Assembly: GCA_013151645.1 (NCBI GenBank) | Contig: JAADHU010000038.1 | Coordinates: 1 to 64,000, forward strand | DNA from: Gammaproteobacteria bacterium | Lineage (GTDB): Bacteria > Pseudomonadota > Gammaproteobacteria > Steroidobacterales > Woeseiaceae | DNA length: 64,000 bases | Reading direction: 5' to 3' | Part shown: piece by piece, positions 26,453 through 39,026 of the stretch | Position numbering within the stretch: the first letter of the stretch is position 1 | Layout: each line of letters opens with the position of its first letter | Notes under the pieces: generated by a model | The model's input: only the letters and a program-made list of their open reading frames with translations | What the model was told of the DNA's origin: nothing | The model's database searches: none | Position numbers and translations under genes: made by a program

Positions 26453-27832
26453 CTACACGCTACGCCGCCAGCGGCTTCCATCGGCGCCATCCTCAATGGT
26501 GATGCCAGCGGCGGAAAGCTGATCGCGTATGGCATCGGCGCGTGCAAAATCCCGGTTCACACGTGCCTCTTCGCGGGCTTTCAACAAGTCGTCGATCGCC
26601 TGCGTGGACAGTTCCCCTTCAGTCGCATGGGCGAACCATGCTTCCGCATCGTCCTGCAGCAGACCCATCAGATCTCCGCCCGCCAGAAGCGTGGCCGCTA
26701 ACGACTTTCGTTCGGCGTCGTCGCGAGTCTTGTTGAGTTTTCTTGCCAGCGCAAACATCTCGGCAAGCGCCTTCGGCGTGTTGAGATCGTCTTCAAGCGC
26801 AGCAATAAGCGCGGCGTGCGGTTCCGCCTCCCGCCTCAATCGAGTATCGATATCGATCCCGCGCACAGCCCCGTAAAGTCGGTCCAGCATACGTCGTGCC
26901 GACTCAAGCGTGCCGTCGGACCAGTCCAGCGGCTGCCGATAGTGAGCGCTAAGCAATGCCAGACGAATCACTTCGCCGGGGATCGTTTTGACCATATCGT
27001 GCACCAGCAATACGTTGCCGAGCGACTTGGACATTTTCGTACTATCGATACCGAGAAACCCGTTGTGCAGCCAGTAGTGGGCAAAAGGCTCGCCACCGTG
27101 AGCACAGGCACTCTGCGCGACCTCGTTCTCATGGTGCGGGAACACAAGGTCCTGCCCGCCGGCATGAATATCAATGGTCGGCCCCAGATGTTTTTCGGCC
27201 ATTGCAGAACACTCGATGTGCCAACCGGGACGCCCTCTACCCCACGGGGAATCCCAGCCCGGCAGCTCTGGCGTTGACGGTTTCCAGAGAACGAAGTCGC
27301 CCGGAGCCCGCTTGTAAGGCGCAACTTCGACGCGGGCACCCGCGAGCATTTCCCGCAGATCCCGTCGTGACAGTTTGCCGTAATCATCGAATGACGCCAC
27401 GTCGAAAAGCACGTGGCCCTCGGCCTCGTAAGCAAACCCGTTGTCAATCAACGTGCTGATCATCGTCACCATCTCGGCGATATGCTCGGTTGCCCGCGGT
27501 TCGATGTCCGGTGGCTGAACGCCCAGTGCACCCATATCGTCGACGTACGCCCGAATATACTGCTCCGTAATATCACCGATCGGCTTACCCGTCTCGGCAG
27601 CAGCCGCATTGATCTTGTCATCAACGTCGGTAAAGTTCCGCGCGAACGTGAGCGCGTAGCTGCGCCGCAAAAGGCGTGCCAGCAAGTCGAACACCACGGC
27701 CGGCCGGGCATTGCCAATATGAGCATAGTTGTAGACCGTCGGACCACACAGATACATCGTGACCTTGCCCGGAACGAGCGGCTCGAACAGGACCTTTCGG
27801 CCCCTCATTGTGTCGTGTAGATATAGCGCCAT
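26453..27832 (-). CDS. cysS: Cysteinyl-tRNA synthetase
   Basis: Class I aminoacyl-tRNA synthetase of 459 residues. The zinc Cys and HIGH-type motif appear in [17 protein letters not shown] (about residue 28-44). [15 protein letters not shown] and [13 protein letters not shown] supply the other zinc ligands, and KMSKSLGN (about 265) is the KMSKS loop. All catalytic parts are present. First gene of the cysS-sufE-yidD-membrane-protein cluster. Confidence 0.98.
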   Translation of the reverse strand: MALYLHDTMRGRKVLFEPLVPGKVTMYLCGPTVYNYAHIGNARPAVVFDLLARLLRRSYALTFARNFTDVDDKINAAAAETGKPIGDITEQYIRAYVDDMGALGVQPPDIEPRATEHIAEMVTMISTLIDNGFAYEAEGHVLFDVASFDDYGKLSRRDLREMLAGARVEVAPYKRAPGDFVLWKPSTPELPGWDSPWGRGRPGWHIECSAMAEKHLGPTIDIHAGGQDLVFPHHENEVAQSACAHGGEPFAHYWLHNGFLGIDSTKMSKSLGNVLLVHDMVKTIPGEVIRLALLSAHYRQPLDWSDGTLESARRMLDRLYGAVRGIDIDTRLRREAEPHAALIAALEDDLNTPKALAEMFALARKLNKTRDDAERKSLAATLLAGGDLMGLLQDDAEAWFAHATEGELSTQAIDDLLKAREEARVNRDFARADAIRDQLSAAGITIEDGADGSRWRRSV

Positions 27833-27935
27833 GGGATAATCTTTGCCTTTGCGGGAGACGTATCTTAATCAATCGACAATGACGGCGACAACCGCCAATA
27901 TCGGCCGGTGACGGCTACTGTGTGCGAACGTCACC

Positions 27936-28634
27936 TCAGAACCGGCCTTTTGACTTCGGCTGTCGTCCTTCCCGCCGTTTTGCTACCGCGGGTCGGGGTC
28001 CGCGAAAGGCGATGGCCCGCGCCTGAAACGTGTACTCAATCGCACCGATAAGCCACAGGTAATACCCCATCAACTCAATCATTTCCTCGACCGCCAGCTT
28101 GACGATTCGCTGGTAGTTATCACCCATGATAGCAACCCAGAATGGCGCATGGCCGACAGCCAGTGCAAAACCGAAATGAATGGTGGCACCGGCAAAAATC
28201 AGCGTAAGGCCGGGTGATGGCCAAAGCCTCAGCCAGGCGATGCGAAAGCGACGCCGATGCCGGTAGGTGTAGGTGATGACCAATGCAGCAACGACACCCA
28301 CCAGTACCTGCCAGAAATTGTCGGCAACCAGTCGATCGAAAAAATAGTCGAGCTCGCGAATAATTGCAATGAGTGCAAAACCACCGAAGGCGAAGGCGAT
28401 GGGTCGTTGCGTCGGGCAATCCCTGGCAACCCAGGCAAATAACAATCCACAAATAGCGAGCATGAAAGGCTGAATAATTTCAACCGGGGAATACTCGCTG
28501 GTGCCGAAGGTGTCTCCGGCACCCTCGTTAACATGAAATAGCAGACTGCCGGGTGACGATATCTCCATCCACGTCAGCAGCCAGGTGAACCCCGCAATAC
28601 CGATCATGTAGAAAGCGTAACGCAGCAGAGCCAT
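27936..28634 (-). CDS. Multi-spanning membrane protein of unknown function
   Basis: A 232-residue protein with about six to seven hydrophobic helices, starting MALLRYAFYMIGIAGFTWLL. A charged ELDYFFDRLVADNFWQ segment follows the third helix and VEEMIELMGYYLWLIGAIEY lies near the end, before a basic C-terminal tail rich in Arg and Lys. The acidic residues inside the last helices suggest a transport or enzyme role, but no family is recognised. It lies 68 bases after the metalloprotease-like gene. Confidence 0.65.
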   Translation of the reverse strand: MALLRYAFYMIGIAGFTWLLTWMEISSPGSLLFHVNEGAGDTFGTSEYSPVEIIQPFMLAICGLLFAWVARDCPTQRPIAFAFGGFALIAIIRELDYFFDRLVADNFWQVLVGVVAALVITYTYRHRRRFRIAWLRLWPSPGLTLIFAGATIHFGFALAVGHAPFWVAIMGDNYQRIVKLAVEEMIELMGYYLWLIGAIEYTFQARAIAFRGPRPAVAKRREGRQPKSKGRF

Positions 28635-28702
28635 AGATCATTCCTGACGATAGCGAACCACTATAGCTCGATTTTTTGCGTGTGCGCGGAAATTGCGGGC
28701 GG

Positions 28703-29185
28703 TTATTGCCTGAGACGCCAGACGGGCTGCCCGGCATCGGTCAGGAGCCCGCATTGTTGCAACCATTCGCTCGCATCGCCGGCGTCTGTTTCAAACCAGC
28801 GGCGTGTATTGCCAAGCCTGAAACTGTAACCCCAGGTATCCATATCCTGAATCAACCGATCACGGCCGACGCCGCCGATAAAATCGGCCAGAATAATTTG
28901 CAGATAGCACACGGCCGCTTCTTCAAGATCAGTGCCACCTGCATCGCCATTGAGCGACCTACGACGCTCTGCGGTCATACAGATAATGTGTGCGCACTCG
29001 TGCAGCATGGAGTGAATCGGCGTGTCCGCGCGAACGTAGACACGGTTCCTGACAATACCCGCCTCCGGCGAACCCCAAAAGCTCGCTGTTATTTCAGCCG
29101 TGTCCGGCTCCACCGTCAGCTCAATACCGTAACGGCCCAGCAGACTCTCTATATCTTCGAGCTTTCGGTCGGCGACGCACAGCAC
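28703..29185 (-). CDS. HExxH metallopeptidase-like protein
   Basis: A 160-residue soluble protein with a putative zinc motif HECAH at about residue 62-66 (SMLHECAHIICM), a later DLEEAAVCYLQ that could supply a third ligand, and DTWGYSFRLGNTRRWFETDA near the C terminus. This resembles IrrE/ImmA-type zinc peptidase domains, but the substrate is unknown. GTG start with GAAG upstream. It lies 20 bases after lptE and may be co-transcribed with leuS-lptE. Confidence 0.65.
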   Translation of the reverse strand: MLCVADRKLEDIESLLGRYGIELTVEPDTAEITASFWGSPEAGIVRNRVYVRADTPIHSMLHECAHIICMTAERRRSLNGDAGGTDLEEAAVCYLQIILADFIGGVGRDRLIQDMDTWGYSFRLGNTRRWFETDAGDASEWLQQCGLLTDAGQPVWRLRQ

Positions 29186-29205
29186 AGCGAGCGCTTCAAT
29201 GACGG

Positions 29206-32143
<2,938 letters not shown>

Positions 32144-32230
32144 TTATCCGACTTGCGCGCAGCAAAGTCGGCAAGGATATCCGGTATTGGCCCGGTTTAC
32201 ATCGGTTTTGCGCTCGAACTTGAGCCCCAT

Positions 32231-32250
32231 ACCCCGCCATAAGCGGGGGT
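32231..32250. terminator. GC-rich hairpin between sat and leuS
   Basis: CCCCGC (32232-32237) pairs with GCGGGG (32243-32248) around a 5-base loop, in the 140-base gap after the sat stop. It has no T run on either side, so it would be at best a weak or Rho-assisted stop. Confidence 0.3.
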
Positions 32251-32268
32251 GCCGCAAAGACCCTGGTA

Positions 32269-33474
32269 TCAGCCTGTGTTTTTTTGGGCTTCCGCCTGAT
32301 AGTGGGCGATCAGGATATCTGCAACCTCGGGCCGCGCGAATTCAGGCGGCGGTGCGATTCCCTGCTCCAGCATCTCCCGAAACTTCGTACCTGACAGGAT
32401 CACGTAGTCCTCAGCCGTGTGATTTTCCGCCTCTCGCATCATGACGACACGCTGCAGTTTTTTCGAATAGGCCGTGTGGTCGGCCGCAAATATCTCTATC
32501 TCCAGCCCGCCCTGGGGCAGTTCGTCGAAGATAGTCTGCGCGTCAAACGGCCCGTAGAAATCACCGACACCCGCATGATCGCGCCCGACAATCAGGTGCG
32601 TCGCTCCCATGTTTTGCCGGAACAGCGCGTGCAATACAGCTTCGCGAGGTCCCGCGTACAACATGTCGAAGCCGTAGCCGCAAACCATGACGGTATTGTC
32701 CGGAAAGTACTCATCAACCATCTTGCGAATACAGGCATCCCGTACCGGCGCGGGAATATCGCCGGCCTTGAGCTTGCCCAGCAACATGTGGATTACGATG
32801 CCGTCCGCATTCAGGCGCTCCTTCGCGAGGCGACACAACTCCTCATGCGCCCGATGCATCGGATTGCGCGTCTGGAACGCGACCACTGTTTCCCAGCCGC
32901 GTTGTGCGATTTCCTCGCGTATCTCCACCGCCGTCTTGAAAGTGTTACCGAAATCCGTAGCGAAGTAACTCAGATTCAGAACTTGCACGGGACCTGAAAC
33001 GCAATAATTCCCCAAACTTCTGAATACCGCGACACCAGGATGTGCACGATCCAGCGTGCCATAAATCCGCGCTGTCATCGTATCAAATTGCTCTTCACTG
33101 ACCTCATCAATCGCGGCAACATCCATGATGGCCATGACTGGATTTCCTTCGACATTCGGATCACGCAGCGCTATGCGCGCCGCCCCTTCAATCGAACGAG
33201 TATCGGCCGTGAGATTCATCACCGGAACCGGCCAGAAAAGACCGTCGGTAGTCTGCATATTCTCAGCCACAGACAGTGAATCGGCGAGATTCATGAATCC
33301 GCTAAGCGGCGTGAAATAACCACCACCCAGCATCACGGCATTCGCCGCCGCGGCAGAATTGAGCAGTAACGAGGGCAGCCCTTCCGCTTCAGCGAGAAGC
33401 TCGCGCCGTTTTTCGGTATCGGTTACCAGCAACGGTAACAAAGCATTGGCTCCATGCGGTTTGATCACACTCAT
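32269..33474 (-). CDS. sat: Sulfate adenylyltransferase (ATP sulfurylase)
   Basis: Single-chain Sat-type ATP sulfurylase making APS from sulfate and ATP, 401 residues. The active-site motif QTRNPMHRAHEEL is at about residue 199-211 and the second motif GRDHAGVGDFYG follows. It is the Sat/Met3 type, not CysDN. It lies four bases after cysC, so the pair carries out sulfate activation to PAPS. Sat can run in reverse in sulfur oxidisers, but the cysC partner points to assimilation or sulfation here. Confidence 0.96.
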   Translation of the reverse strand: MSVIKPHGANALLPLLVTDTEKRRELLAEAEGLPSLLLNSAAAANAVMLGGGYFTPLSGFMNLADSLSVAENMQTTDGLFWPVPVMNLTADTRSIEGAARIALRDPNVEGNPVMAIMDVAAIDEVSEEQFDTMTARIYGTLDRAHPGVAVFRSLGNYCVSGPVQVLNLSYFATDFGNTFKTAVEIREEIAQRGWETVVAFQTRNPMHRAHEELCRLAKERLNADGIVIHMLLGKLKAGDIPAPVRDACIRKMVDEYFPDNTVMVCGYGFDMLYAGPREAVLHALFRQNMGATHLIVGRDHAGVGDFYGPFDAQTIFDELPQGGLEIEIFAADHTAYSKKLQRVVMMREAENHTAEDYVILSGTKFREMLEQGIAPPPEFARPEVADILIAHYQAEAQKNTG

Positions 33475-33478
33475 TCTC

Positions 33479-34138
33479 CTAAACGGCGACTTGGGTCACG
33501 TCACCGGCCCGCGTCAGGTATTCTGTCTGAATAATGTCGTTGGCTACGAGGTAGTCGACGATTATCTGCACTTCTTCCTGCAAGGTCATCTCGTCAGTGT
33601 GCAGATGGATCTCGGGTTTCTGCGGAGCTTCATACGGATCGTCTATGCCGGTGAAGTGCTTGATTTCGCCAGCTCGCGCCTTTTTGTAGAGCCCCTTTGG
33701 ATCACGTTCTTCAGCGACCTCCAGTGAACAGTCAACAAACACTTCGACAAACTTGAGATCCGCCGCATCGTGCAATTCGCGCACGCAATCGCGATCCTTG
33801 ATGTAAGGACTGATAAAGCTGGACAACGACAACGTGCCTGCATCACCGAAGAGTTTCGCAATTTCTCCGATTCTGCGGATGTTTTCGCTGCGATCCTCTT
33901 CAGAGAAGCCGAGATTCTTGTTGATGCCAAGACGGACATTGTCGCCGTCGAGTCGATAGGACAATTTACCAAGGCTGTGCAGTGCTTTCTCGAGAGCGAC
34001 CGCAATAGTACTCTTCCCGCTACCGGACAAGCCGGTAAACCAGATCGTTGCGCCAGTCTGGCGCAGTATCTTATATCGGTCCCGTCGCGAAATTTCACCT
34101 TCATGCCAAACGACATTTGTTGCTTTTTGATCAACCAT
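33479..34138 (-). CDS. cysC: Adenylylsulfate kinase
   Basis: Phosphorylates APS to PAPS. It is 219 residues from the ATG at 34138, chosen because GGGAG lies upstream. P-loop GLSGSGKST (about 37-45), the DGDNVRLGINKNLGFS motif, SFISPY with the serine that takes phosphate transiently, and the KGLYKKARAGEIKHFTGIDDPYE substrate-binding segment are all intact. First gene of cysC-sat, 61 bases after the TetR gene. Confidence 0.96.
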   Translation of the reverse strand: MVDQKATNVVWHEGEISRRDRYKILRQTGATIWFTGLSGSGKSTIAVALEKALHSLGKLSYRLDGDNVRLGINKNLGFSEEDRSENIRRIGEIAKLFGDAGTLSLSSFISPYIKDRDCVRELHDAADLKFVEVFVDCSLEVAEERDPKGLYKKARAGEIKHFTGIDDPYEAPQKPEIHLHTDEMTLQEEVQIIVDYLVANDIIQTEYLTRAGDVTQVAV

Positions 34139-34199
34139 GGTTCTCAATCTCCCTGTCAAATTTCAGAATTTCGTGGTTTTTCCTGCTTAACAATTTCTC

Positions 34200-34826
34200 T
34201 CAGCCGCGCCTGTCCTGTCGCGAATTCCTTCTTCGTTCGCAAAACCCGTTGAGTAACAGATCGACGCATTTTTGCGTAACGTCAAAAATATCCAGATCGG
34301 GCTCCCGAACGATGATGTCGCCCCAGGCATTGCAGATTCCAATGACGGCCTGTGCGGCGAAATGACAATCAATCGAGTCGCGTAAGTCACCGTTCGCCAC
34401 GCCTTCCTGAAAAATGCCCTGCAGGCTCTTTCTATATCGACTGCCCAACTCGTGCAGCTTTTGACGTTTCCCTTCCGGCAGGTAAAGGCGCTCGTCATTG
34501 TGAACTTTCAACGCTTCGTTGCGTTCGCGATAGCTGCTCAGGTGGGACGTAACAGTCGCCAGCAGCTTTGCTTCGAACGGTTGATTGGTGGCCGCAATCG
34601 AGGCCATGCGGTGTACGTAATCTTCGATGCCATACAGACACACTTCGCCCAACGCTTCTTCTTTGGATTTGAAGTAGTAATACAGGCTGCCCTGCTTGAT
34701 ACCAATGCGTTCCGCAATATCCTTGGTGCTGGCGCCGTGGAACCCTTTTTCCGCAAATACCGCCGCCGCCGAGCGGATCGCCTGCGCGCGCTGTTGCTGA
34801 TATTTGTCGGTAGCCGCCTGCGGCAT
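34200..34826 (-). CDS. TetR/AcrR family transcription regulator
   Basis: A 208-residue regulator. The N-terminal DNA-binding domain (about 12-60) has AAAVFAEKGFHGASTKDIAERIGIKQGSLYYYFKSKEEAL, here quoted only as landmarks: FAEKGFHGAS, DIAERIGIKQGS and LYYYFKSKEE. The helical C-terminal ligand domain resembles fatty-acid or AcrR-type members. Two matching palindromes lie upstream (34860-34879 and 34931-34952) and are likely its own operators. Its ligand is unknown. It reads toward cysC-sat, 61 bases away, so control of those genes is possible. Confidence 0.9.
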   Translation of the reverse strand: MPQAATDKYQQQRAQAIRSAAAVFAEKGFHGASTKDIAERIGIKQGSLYYYFKSKEEALGEVCLYGIEDYVHRMASIAATNQPFEAKLLATVTSHLSSYRERNEALKVHNDERLYLPEGKRQKLHELGSRYRKSLQGIFQEGVANGDLRDSIDCHFAAQAVIGICNAWGDIIVREPDLDIFDVTQKCVDLLLNGFCERRRNSRQDRRG

Positions 34827-34859
34827 AGTGTCGTACTCGCTCTATGAATGAGGCGAGTA

Positions 34860-34879
34860 ATTCTATCGGTCTATAGAAT
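34860..34879. promoter_or_regulatory. Putative TetR operator 1
   Basis: ATTCTAT and ATAGAAT form a perfect palindrome around CGGTCT, about 34 bases upstream of the TetR start. It matches operator 2 in its core (CTATCG-x-x-CTATAG). The position next to the regulator gene and the paired sites support autoregulation. Confidence 0.65.
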
Positions 34880-34930
34880 AATTACAACCTTTATTTTTTA
34901 TACATATAAATCAATCTATTATATGTTTTT

Positions 34931-34952
34931 TAATCTATCGAACTATAGATTA
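34931..34952. promoter_or_regulatory. Putative TetR operator 2
   Basis: TAATCTAT and ATAGATTA form a perfect 8-base palindrome around CGAACT. It overlaps the last codons of lnt. With operator 1 it flanks an AT-rich patch of about 50 bases that probably holds the TetR promoter. Confidence 0.65.
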
Positions 34953-36460
34953 TGTCGTTTTCGGCGTGTCGCCAAGAGTACGATCAAACACGCGAACAGA
35001 ATCACGGACCAGTTACCAGTGCGTGCATACGGCGTCAGTCCCGTGCGGGGCTGAACCGTCCACTTCAACGTGGCAAACTCAAATTGTGGTGCCGTGGCAG
35101 CAACTTTTCCGTCCGGTGCGATGAAGGCACTCACACCGTTATTGGTCGCCCGAATCACCCAGCGTCCGGATTCGACCGCACGCATGCGCGCGATCTGTAA
35201 ATGCTGATGAGGCGCGATGGAATCACCGAACCAGGCGTCGTTGCTCACGTTGATCAGAAGCGTCGCGTCGGGCAGTGCATACAACTGTTCAGCGCCGAAA
35301 GCATCCTCATAGCAAATCGCGACACCTATCGTAGTACCATCGGCAGCCACCAGGATCGGTTGCTCGGCACCACCGGCTGAAATGTCATTGTTCGGCAAAC
35401 TCAGCAACCGCATCCATTCGCGCATGAAGTCCGGCACCGGAAAGTACTCACCAAAGGGCACCAGGTGACGCTTGCGGTAAACCTGCTGCGATTCACCATC
35501 CAACAGCAAGACGCTGTTATAGATACTTCTTTCCGCCAGATCGTTTTCAAGGATACCCAGAACCAGTGTCCTGCCGCGCGCGCGCGCATCGTCCTGTAGC
35601 ACGGATAAATAAGGATTCTCCAAATCAATCAGCGACGGCAGTGCGACCTCCGGCCACACCACCAACGTACTGTCCTGCTCGGCGATGAGCGCGTTGTGAT
35701 AGATCTCCAGCGTCGGAGCAAACTGCTCCCGCAACCATTTTCGTTCTTGCGGCACTCCGCCTTGAATAATGCTCGCCACAATGGGCTCGCCGACGGGATG
35801 GGTCCATTGCTGGGCGCGCAAGCCCTCGCCCAGCAACCAGGGAAGCAGGACCAGCGTTAGCGCGAGCGGGTAACGGCGCCGGGTGATCGCCAGAACCATG
35901 CCGCCGGCGCTCAGCAGCAACAACCACGAAATGCCGTAGACACCAAGCAACGGTGCCCAGCCGGCAAGGGGTGAATCGACCTGGCTGTAACCAAGGCTCA
36001 ACCACGGGAAGCCACTCAGGAACCAGCCGCGCGCCCATTCAACCAGGACCCAGACGGCGGGACCAACCACGATCAACCGGATCGAATCGCCGCCGATCAG
36101 ACGGGACATTAACCAGCCGGTCAGGGCAAAGTACGTGGCCATAATGAGTACCAGACCCAGCATCAAGGGAACGGCGATCCACAGGGGAGCCATGCCAATG
36201 ACGTGAACGGATACATACAGCCAATAAGTGCCGCTCAGAAACAGTCCGATGCCAAACCAGAATGCGCAACGCGCAGCACTCCGTGGGTCCAGAAAAAGAC
36301 TGCTTAGCAAGACCGGTACGGCCAGTACCGGAGCCAGCAAATACAGGTCAAAGGGGGCAAACGACAGTGTCAGCAGGGCGCCCAGGGCGAACATTGCCAG
36401 CGCAACAACCAGCGGTCGGTCGTCGTACAGGCGTTGCAGATCAGGGATGCTCTTCACCAT
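34943..36460 (-). CDS. lnt: Apolipoprotein N-acyltransferase
   Basis: Inner-membrane enzyme adding the third acyl chain to lipoproteins, 505 residues. The N-terminal half has about seven membrane helices. The nitrilase-like periplasmic domain carries the Glu-Lys-Cys triad in VVWPEVALPS, KRHLVPFGEYFP and GVAICYEDAFG. A last helix (WSVILFACLIVLLATRR) precedes the basic end. It closes the miaB-phoH-ybeY-corC-lnt operon. Its 3' end overlaps a predicted TetR operator. Confidence 0.96.
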   Translation of the reverse strand: MVKSIPDLQRLYDDRPLVVALAMFALGALLTLSFAPFDLYLLAPVLAVPVLLSSLFLDPRSAARCAFWFGIGLFLSGTYWLYVSVHVIGMAPLWIAVPLMLGLVLIMATYFALTGWLMSRLIGGDSIRLIVVGPAVWVLVEWARGWFLSGFPWLSLGYSQVDSPLAGWAPLLGVYGISWLLLLSAGGMVLAITRRRYPLALTLVLLPWLLGEGLRAQQWTHPVGEPIVASIIQGGVPQERKWLREQFAPTLEIYHNALIAEQDSTLVVWPEVALPSLIDLENPYLSVLQDDARARGRTLVLGILENDLAERSIYNSVLLLDGESQQVYRKRHLVPFGEYFPVPDFMREWMRLLSLPNNDISAGGAEQPILVAADGTTIGVAICYEDAFGAEQLYALPDATLLINVSNDAWFGDSIAPHQHLQIARMRAVESGRWVIRATNNGVSAFIAPDGKVAATAPQFEFATLKWTVQPRTGLTPYARTGNWSVILFACLIVLLATRRKRHNL

Positions 36461-36509
36461 GTTTAGCCGCGCGCCGCGGCGGAATCGCTATGCTGTGAAA
36501 CCCGCCGCA

Positions 36510-37370
36510 TTACCCGGCTTGGTTGTCTCGCCGCACCTGCAGGCTGTCAATGCGACGACGGTCGGCCTTGGTGACCAGAAAATCGAATCCTGCAAAATCC
36601 AGACGATCGCCCTGCCGCGGCAAACGACCGAGTTCATGCATGACAAGCCCACCCACTGTTTCGTAAGCGTCATCGTCAATTTCGCATTCAAAATAATCGT
36701 TAAATTCTTCGATCCGCGTTAGCGCACGAACCCTGAAACTTTGCTGCCCATCCTTGTCGGTTTCGGCCTGAATGCTTTCCGCTTCTTCCTGATCGTGCTC
36801 ATCGTCAATTTCTCCCACAATTTCTTCGAGGACGTCTTCGATCGTTACCAGTCCGGATACACCGCCGTATTCGTCAACAACGATGGCCATATGATTGTGA
36901 CTGTCGCGAAACTCTTTAAGTAGCGCTTTCAGGCGTTTTGATTCCGGAATGACCGACAACGTGCGAACGTATTGGTCGATCTTCAAATCTCCGTCCGCAG
37001 ATCCGATAAAATGATGCAGTAGATCTTTCGCCAGCAGAACGCCCAGCACTTCGTCGCGATCCTCACCGGTCACCGGGAACCGCGAATGGCCGGACTCGAC
37101 AATGGTATTCAACATTTCACCAAGGCTCTGGTCGCGTTCGATGACCACCATTTGCGAGCGCGGAACCATCACCTCGCGGACCTGGGTTTCGGCGACCTCA
37201 AGTACGCCCGCCAGCATATCCTGTTCCTCGGGGTCGAAGACATCTTCGGACTGCTGCAGAATTTCCTGAATTTCTTCGCGGCTCCAGGGTTCACCTTTTA
37301 TTGCACGCATGACGCGTGAAAAAATTCCGGTGGATCCTGTGCCGTTGGTACTTGGAGGTTTGTCGTTCAT
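36510..37370 (-). CDS. corC: CorC/HlyC family CBS-domain protein
   Basis: A 286-residue cytosolic protein (E. coli YbeX/CorC type) linked to magnesium or cobalt efflux and ribosome upkeep. A CBS pair at about 65-190 includes VMVPRSQMVVIERD and HMAIVVDEYGGVSGLVTIEDVLEEIVG. A C-terminal CorC_HlyC domain ends with GGLVMHELGRLPRQGD. No membrane DUF21 domain is present, as expected for YbeX. The ATG at 37370 is used; AGG lies before it. Middle of the ybeZYX-lnt operon. Confidence 0.94.
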   Translation of the reverse strand: MNDKPPSTNGTGSTGIFSRVMRAIKGEPWSREEIQEILQQSEDVFDPEEQDMLAGVLEVAETQVREVMVPRSQMVVIERDQSLGEMLNTIVESGHSRFPVTGEDRDEVLGVLLAKDLLHHFIGSADGDLKIDQYVRTLSVIPESKRLKALLKEFRDSHNHMAIVVDEYGGVSGLVTIEDVLEEIVGEIDDEHDQEEAESIQAETDKDGQQSFRVRALTRIEEFNDYFECEIDDDAYETVGGLVMHELGRLPRQGDRLDFAGFDFLVTKADRRRIDSLQVRRDNQAG

Positions 37371-37448
37371 TGGCCTGTCTGAATTAGGAGTCGCATAGCC
37401 GCCCACGCTGCGTCACGACGATGCAATATTGATAGTGTATCAGGTCGA

Positions 37449-37937
37449 TCAATTGTCTTCGTAGGGATTTTTCACACCCAGATCCTGCAATATACGTATT
37501 TCGAGCACTTCCATAGTGTCTGCCTGATCCTCGGACTCATGGTCGTAACCCAAGAGGTGCAGCATGCCGTGCACCAGCATATGCATCCAATGCGCAGCGA
37601 GATCTTTGCCCTGTTCAGCGGCTTCACGCACTACCACCGGCGCACAAATAACCAGGTCGCCCAGCGGAACTGGCGTGCTCTCGGGCCAGGCGCCAATGTC
37701 GGGCAAATCGACCGAAAACGCCAGCACATTGGTGGACCGGTCTTTACCCCTGTAGCCTAGATTCAGAGCCCGACTTTCCGCCTCGTCGACAACCCGAATG
37801 CTGATCCCCGAAGCACCTGCTGGCGCTGACCCATCTATGCGAAGCACGGCCGATAAACAGGCTTCGATCTCGTTTTTCCCCGGCACCTCCGTCGCTTCAC
37901 AAGCGATTTGCAGATCCGCCGATATGCGCGTGTTCAT
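37449..37937 (-). CDS. ybeY: Endoribonuclease YbeY
   Basis: Zinc-dependent endoribonuclease for 16S rRNA 3'-end maturation and ribosome quality control, 162 residues. The zinc motif HGMLHLLGYDH is at about residue 125-135, preceded by STNVLAFSVD. The N-terminal part is less conserved. The start overlaps the phoH stop by four bases. Confidence 0.96.
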   Translation of the reverse strand: MNTRISADLQIACEATEVPGKNEIEACLSAVLRIDGSAPAGASGISIRVVDEAESRALNLGYRGKDRSTNVLAFSVDLPDIGAWPESTPVPLGDLVICAPVVVREAAEQGKDLAAHWMHMLVHGMLHLLGYDHESEDQADTMEVLEIRILQDLGVKNPYEDN

Positions 37938-38932
37938 GCAGGCGTATTGCCGTTGCCTTCGGCCTCGTAGGCTTCCACTACGCGCTGCACAAGCTCGTGT
38001 CGAACAACATCGTTCGGCGTAAAATTAGTAAACCCAATGCCGTCAACCGTGGCCAGTATGCTGGCGGCATGCTTCAATCCCGATTCCTGTCCGCTGGGCA
38101 AATCGATCTGGGTGATATCTCCGGTAACTACTGCTCGCGAGCCGAAACCGATTCGTGTCAGAAACATTTTCATCTGCGCGACGCTCGTGTTCTGTGCTTC
38201 ATCGAGTATGACGAACGACTCATTCAGTGAGCGACCTCGCATGAACGCGAGCGGTGCGACCTCGATAACATTGCGCTCGATTAATTTGCCGACGGTTTCG
38301 GGCCCGAGCATGGCGAACAGAGCGTCATACATCGGCCGGAGATAGGGGTCGACTTTTTGCGACAGATCGCCAGGAAGAAAGCCAAGACGCTCCCCCGCCT
38401 CTACAGCCGGTCGAACGAGAATCAGTCGTCGCACCTCGTCACTCTCGAGCGCATCGATCGCACTCGCGACCGCAAGATAGGTCTTGCCGGTTCCGGCAGG
38501 ACCGATACCGAAAGCGAGAACGTTGTTGCGAATATTCGTCAGGTAGGCACGTTGATTGGAACCACGCGCACGCACCAGCTTGTGTCGTGTCTGAATTTCA
38601 AACGAACTGTGTTCTCCCGACTCGCTTTCCGTTTCGGCTTCGTCAATTTCGTCTTTCTGCATAACGGATTCCTGCAAGCACATGTGTACACGCTCGAGAT
38701 CAACTCGCTCGTCTTTCGTCAGCCTGAACAACAAGCGCAACACTTCACTGCCAATTCTGGCAGCGCCCGGTTTGCCGGTCACTCGGAAGCAATTGCCTCT
38801 GCTGGAAATATCGACCTTGAGACGGCGTTCGATCTGCCGCAGGTGCTCATCAAACTGTCCGCACAAATTGGCGAGACGGTTGTTGTCGGCAGGTTCCAGG
38901 ACGACATCCTGGGATATGTTTAGGGCGTTCAA
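37934..38932 (-). CDS. ybeZ: PhoH-like ATPase YbeZ
   Basis: A 332-residue PhoH-family ATPase that works with YbeY in RNA processing. Walker A GPAGTGKTYLAVASA is near residue 143, then RPAVEAGERLGFLPGDLSQKVDPY, Walker B FVILDEAQNT, and GDITQIDLP. The N-terminal part includes LCGQFDEHLRQIERRLKVDI. Complete. Second gene of miaB-ybeZ-ybeY-corC-lnt. Confidence 0.95.
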   Translation of the reverse strand: MNALNISQDVVLEPADNNRLANLCGQFDEHLRQIERRLKVDISSRGNCFRVTGKPGAARIGSEVLRLLFRLTKDERVDLERVHMCLQESVMQKDEIDEAETESESGEHSSFEIQTRHKLVRARGSNQRAYLTNIRNNVLAFGIGPAGTGKTYLAVASAIDALESDEVRRLILVRPAVEAGERLGFLPGDLSQKVDPYLRPMYDALFAMLGPETVGKLIERNVIEVAPLAFMRGRSLNESFVILDEAQNTSVAQMKMFLTRIGFGSRAVVTGDITQIDLPSGQESGLKHAASILATVDGIGFTNFTPNDVVRHELVQRVVEAYEAEGNGNTPA

Positions 38933-39026
38933 AGGGCGTGCTTTATTCCTCGACGGTCATATTTTCGCGGTGCATAAGTCCATTGAAATCCTGCCGCACG
39001 AAAAAGTCAATTCTGACTGGTGTTGC

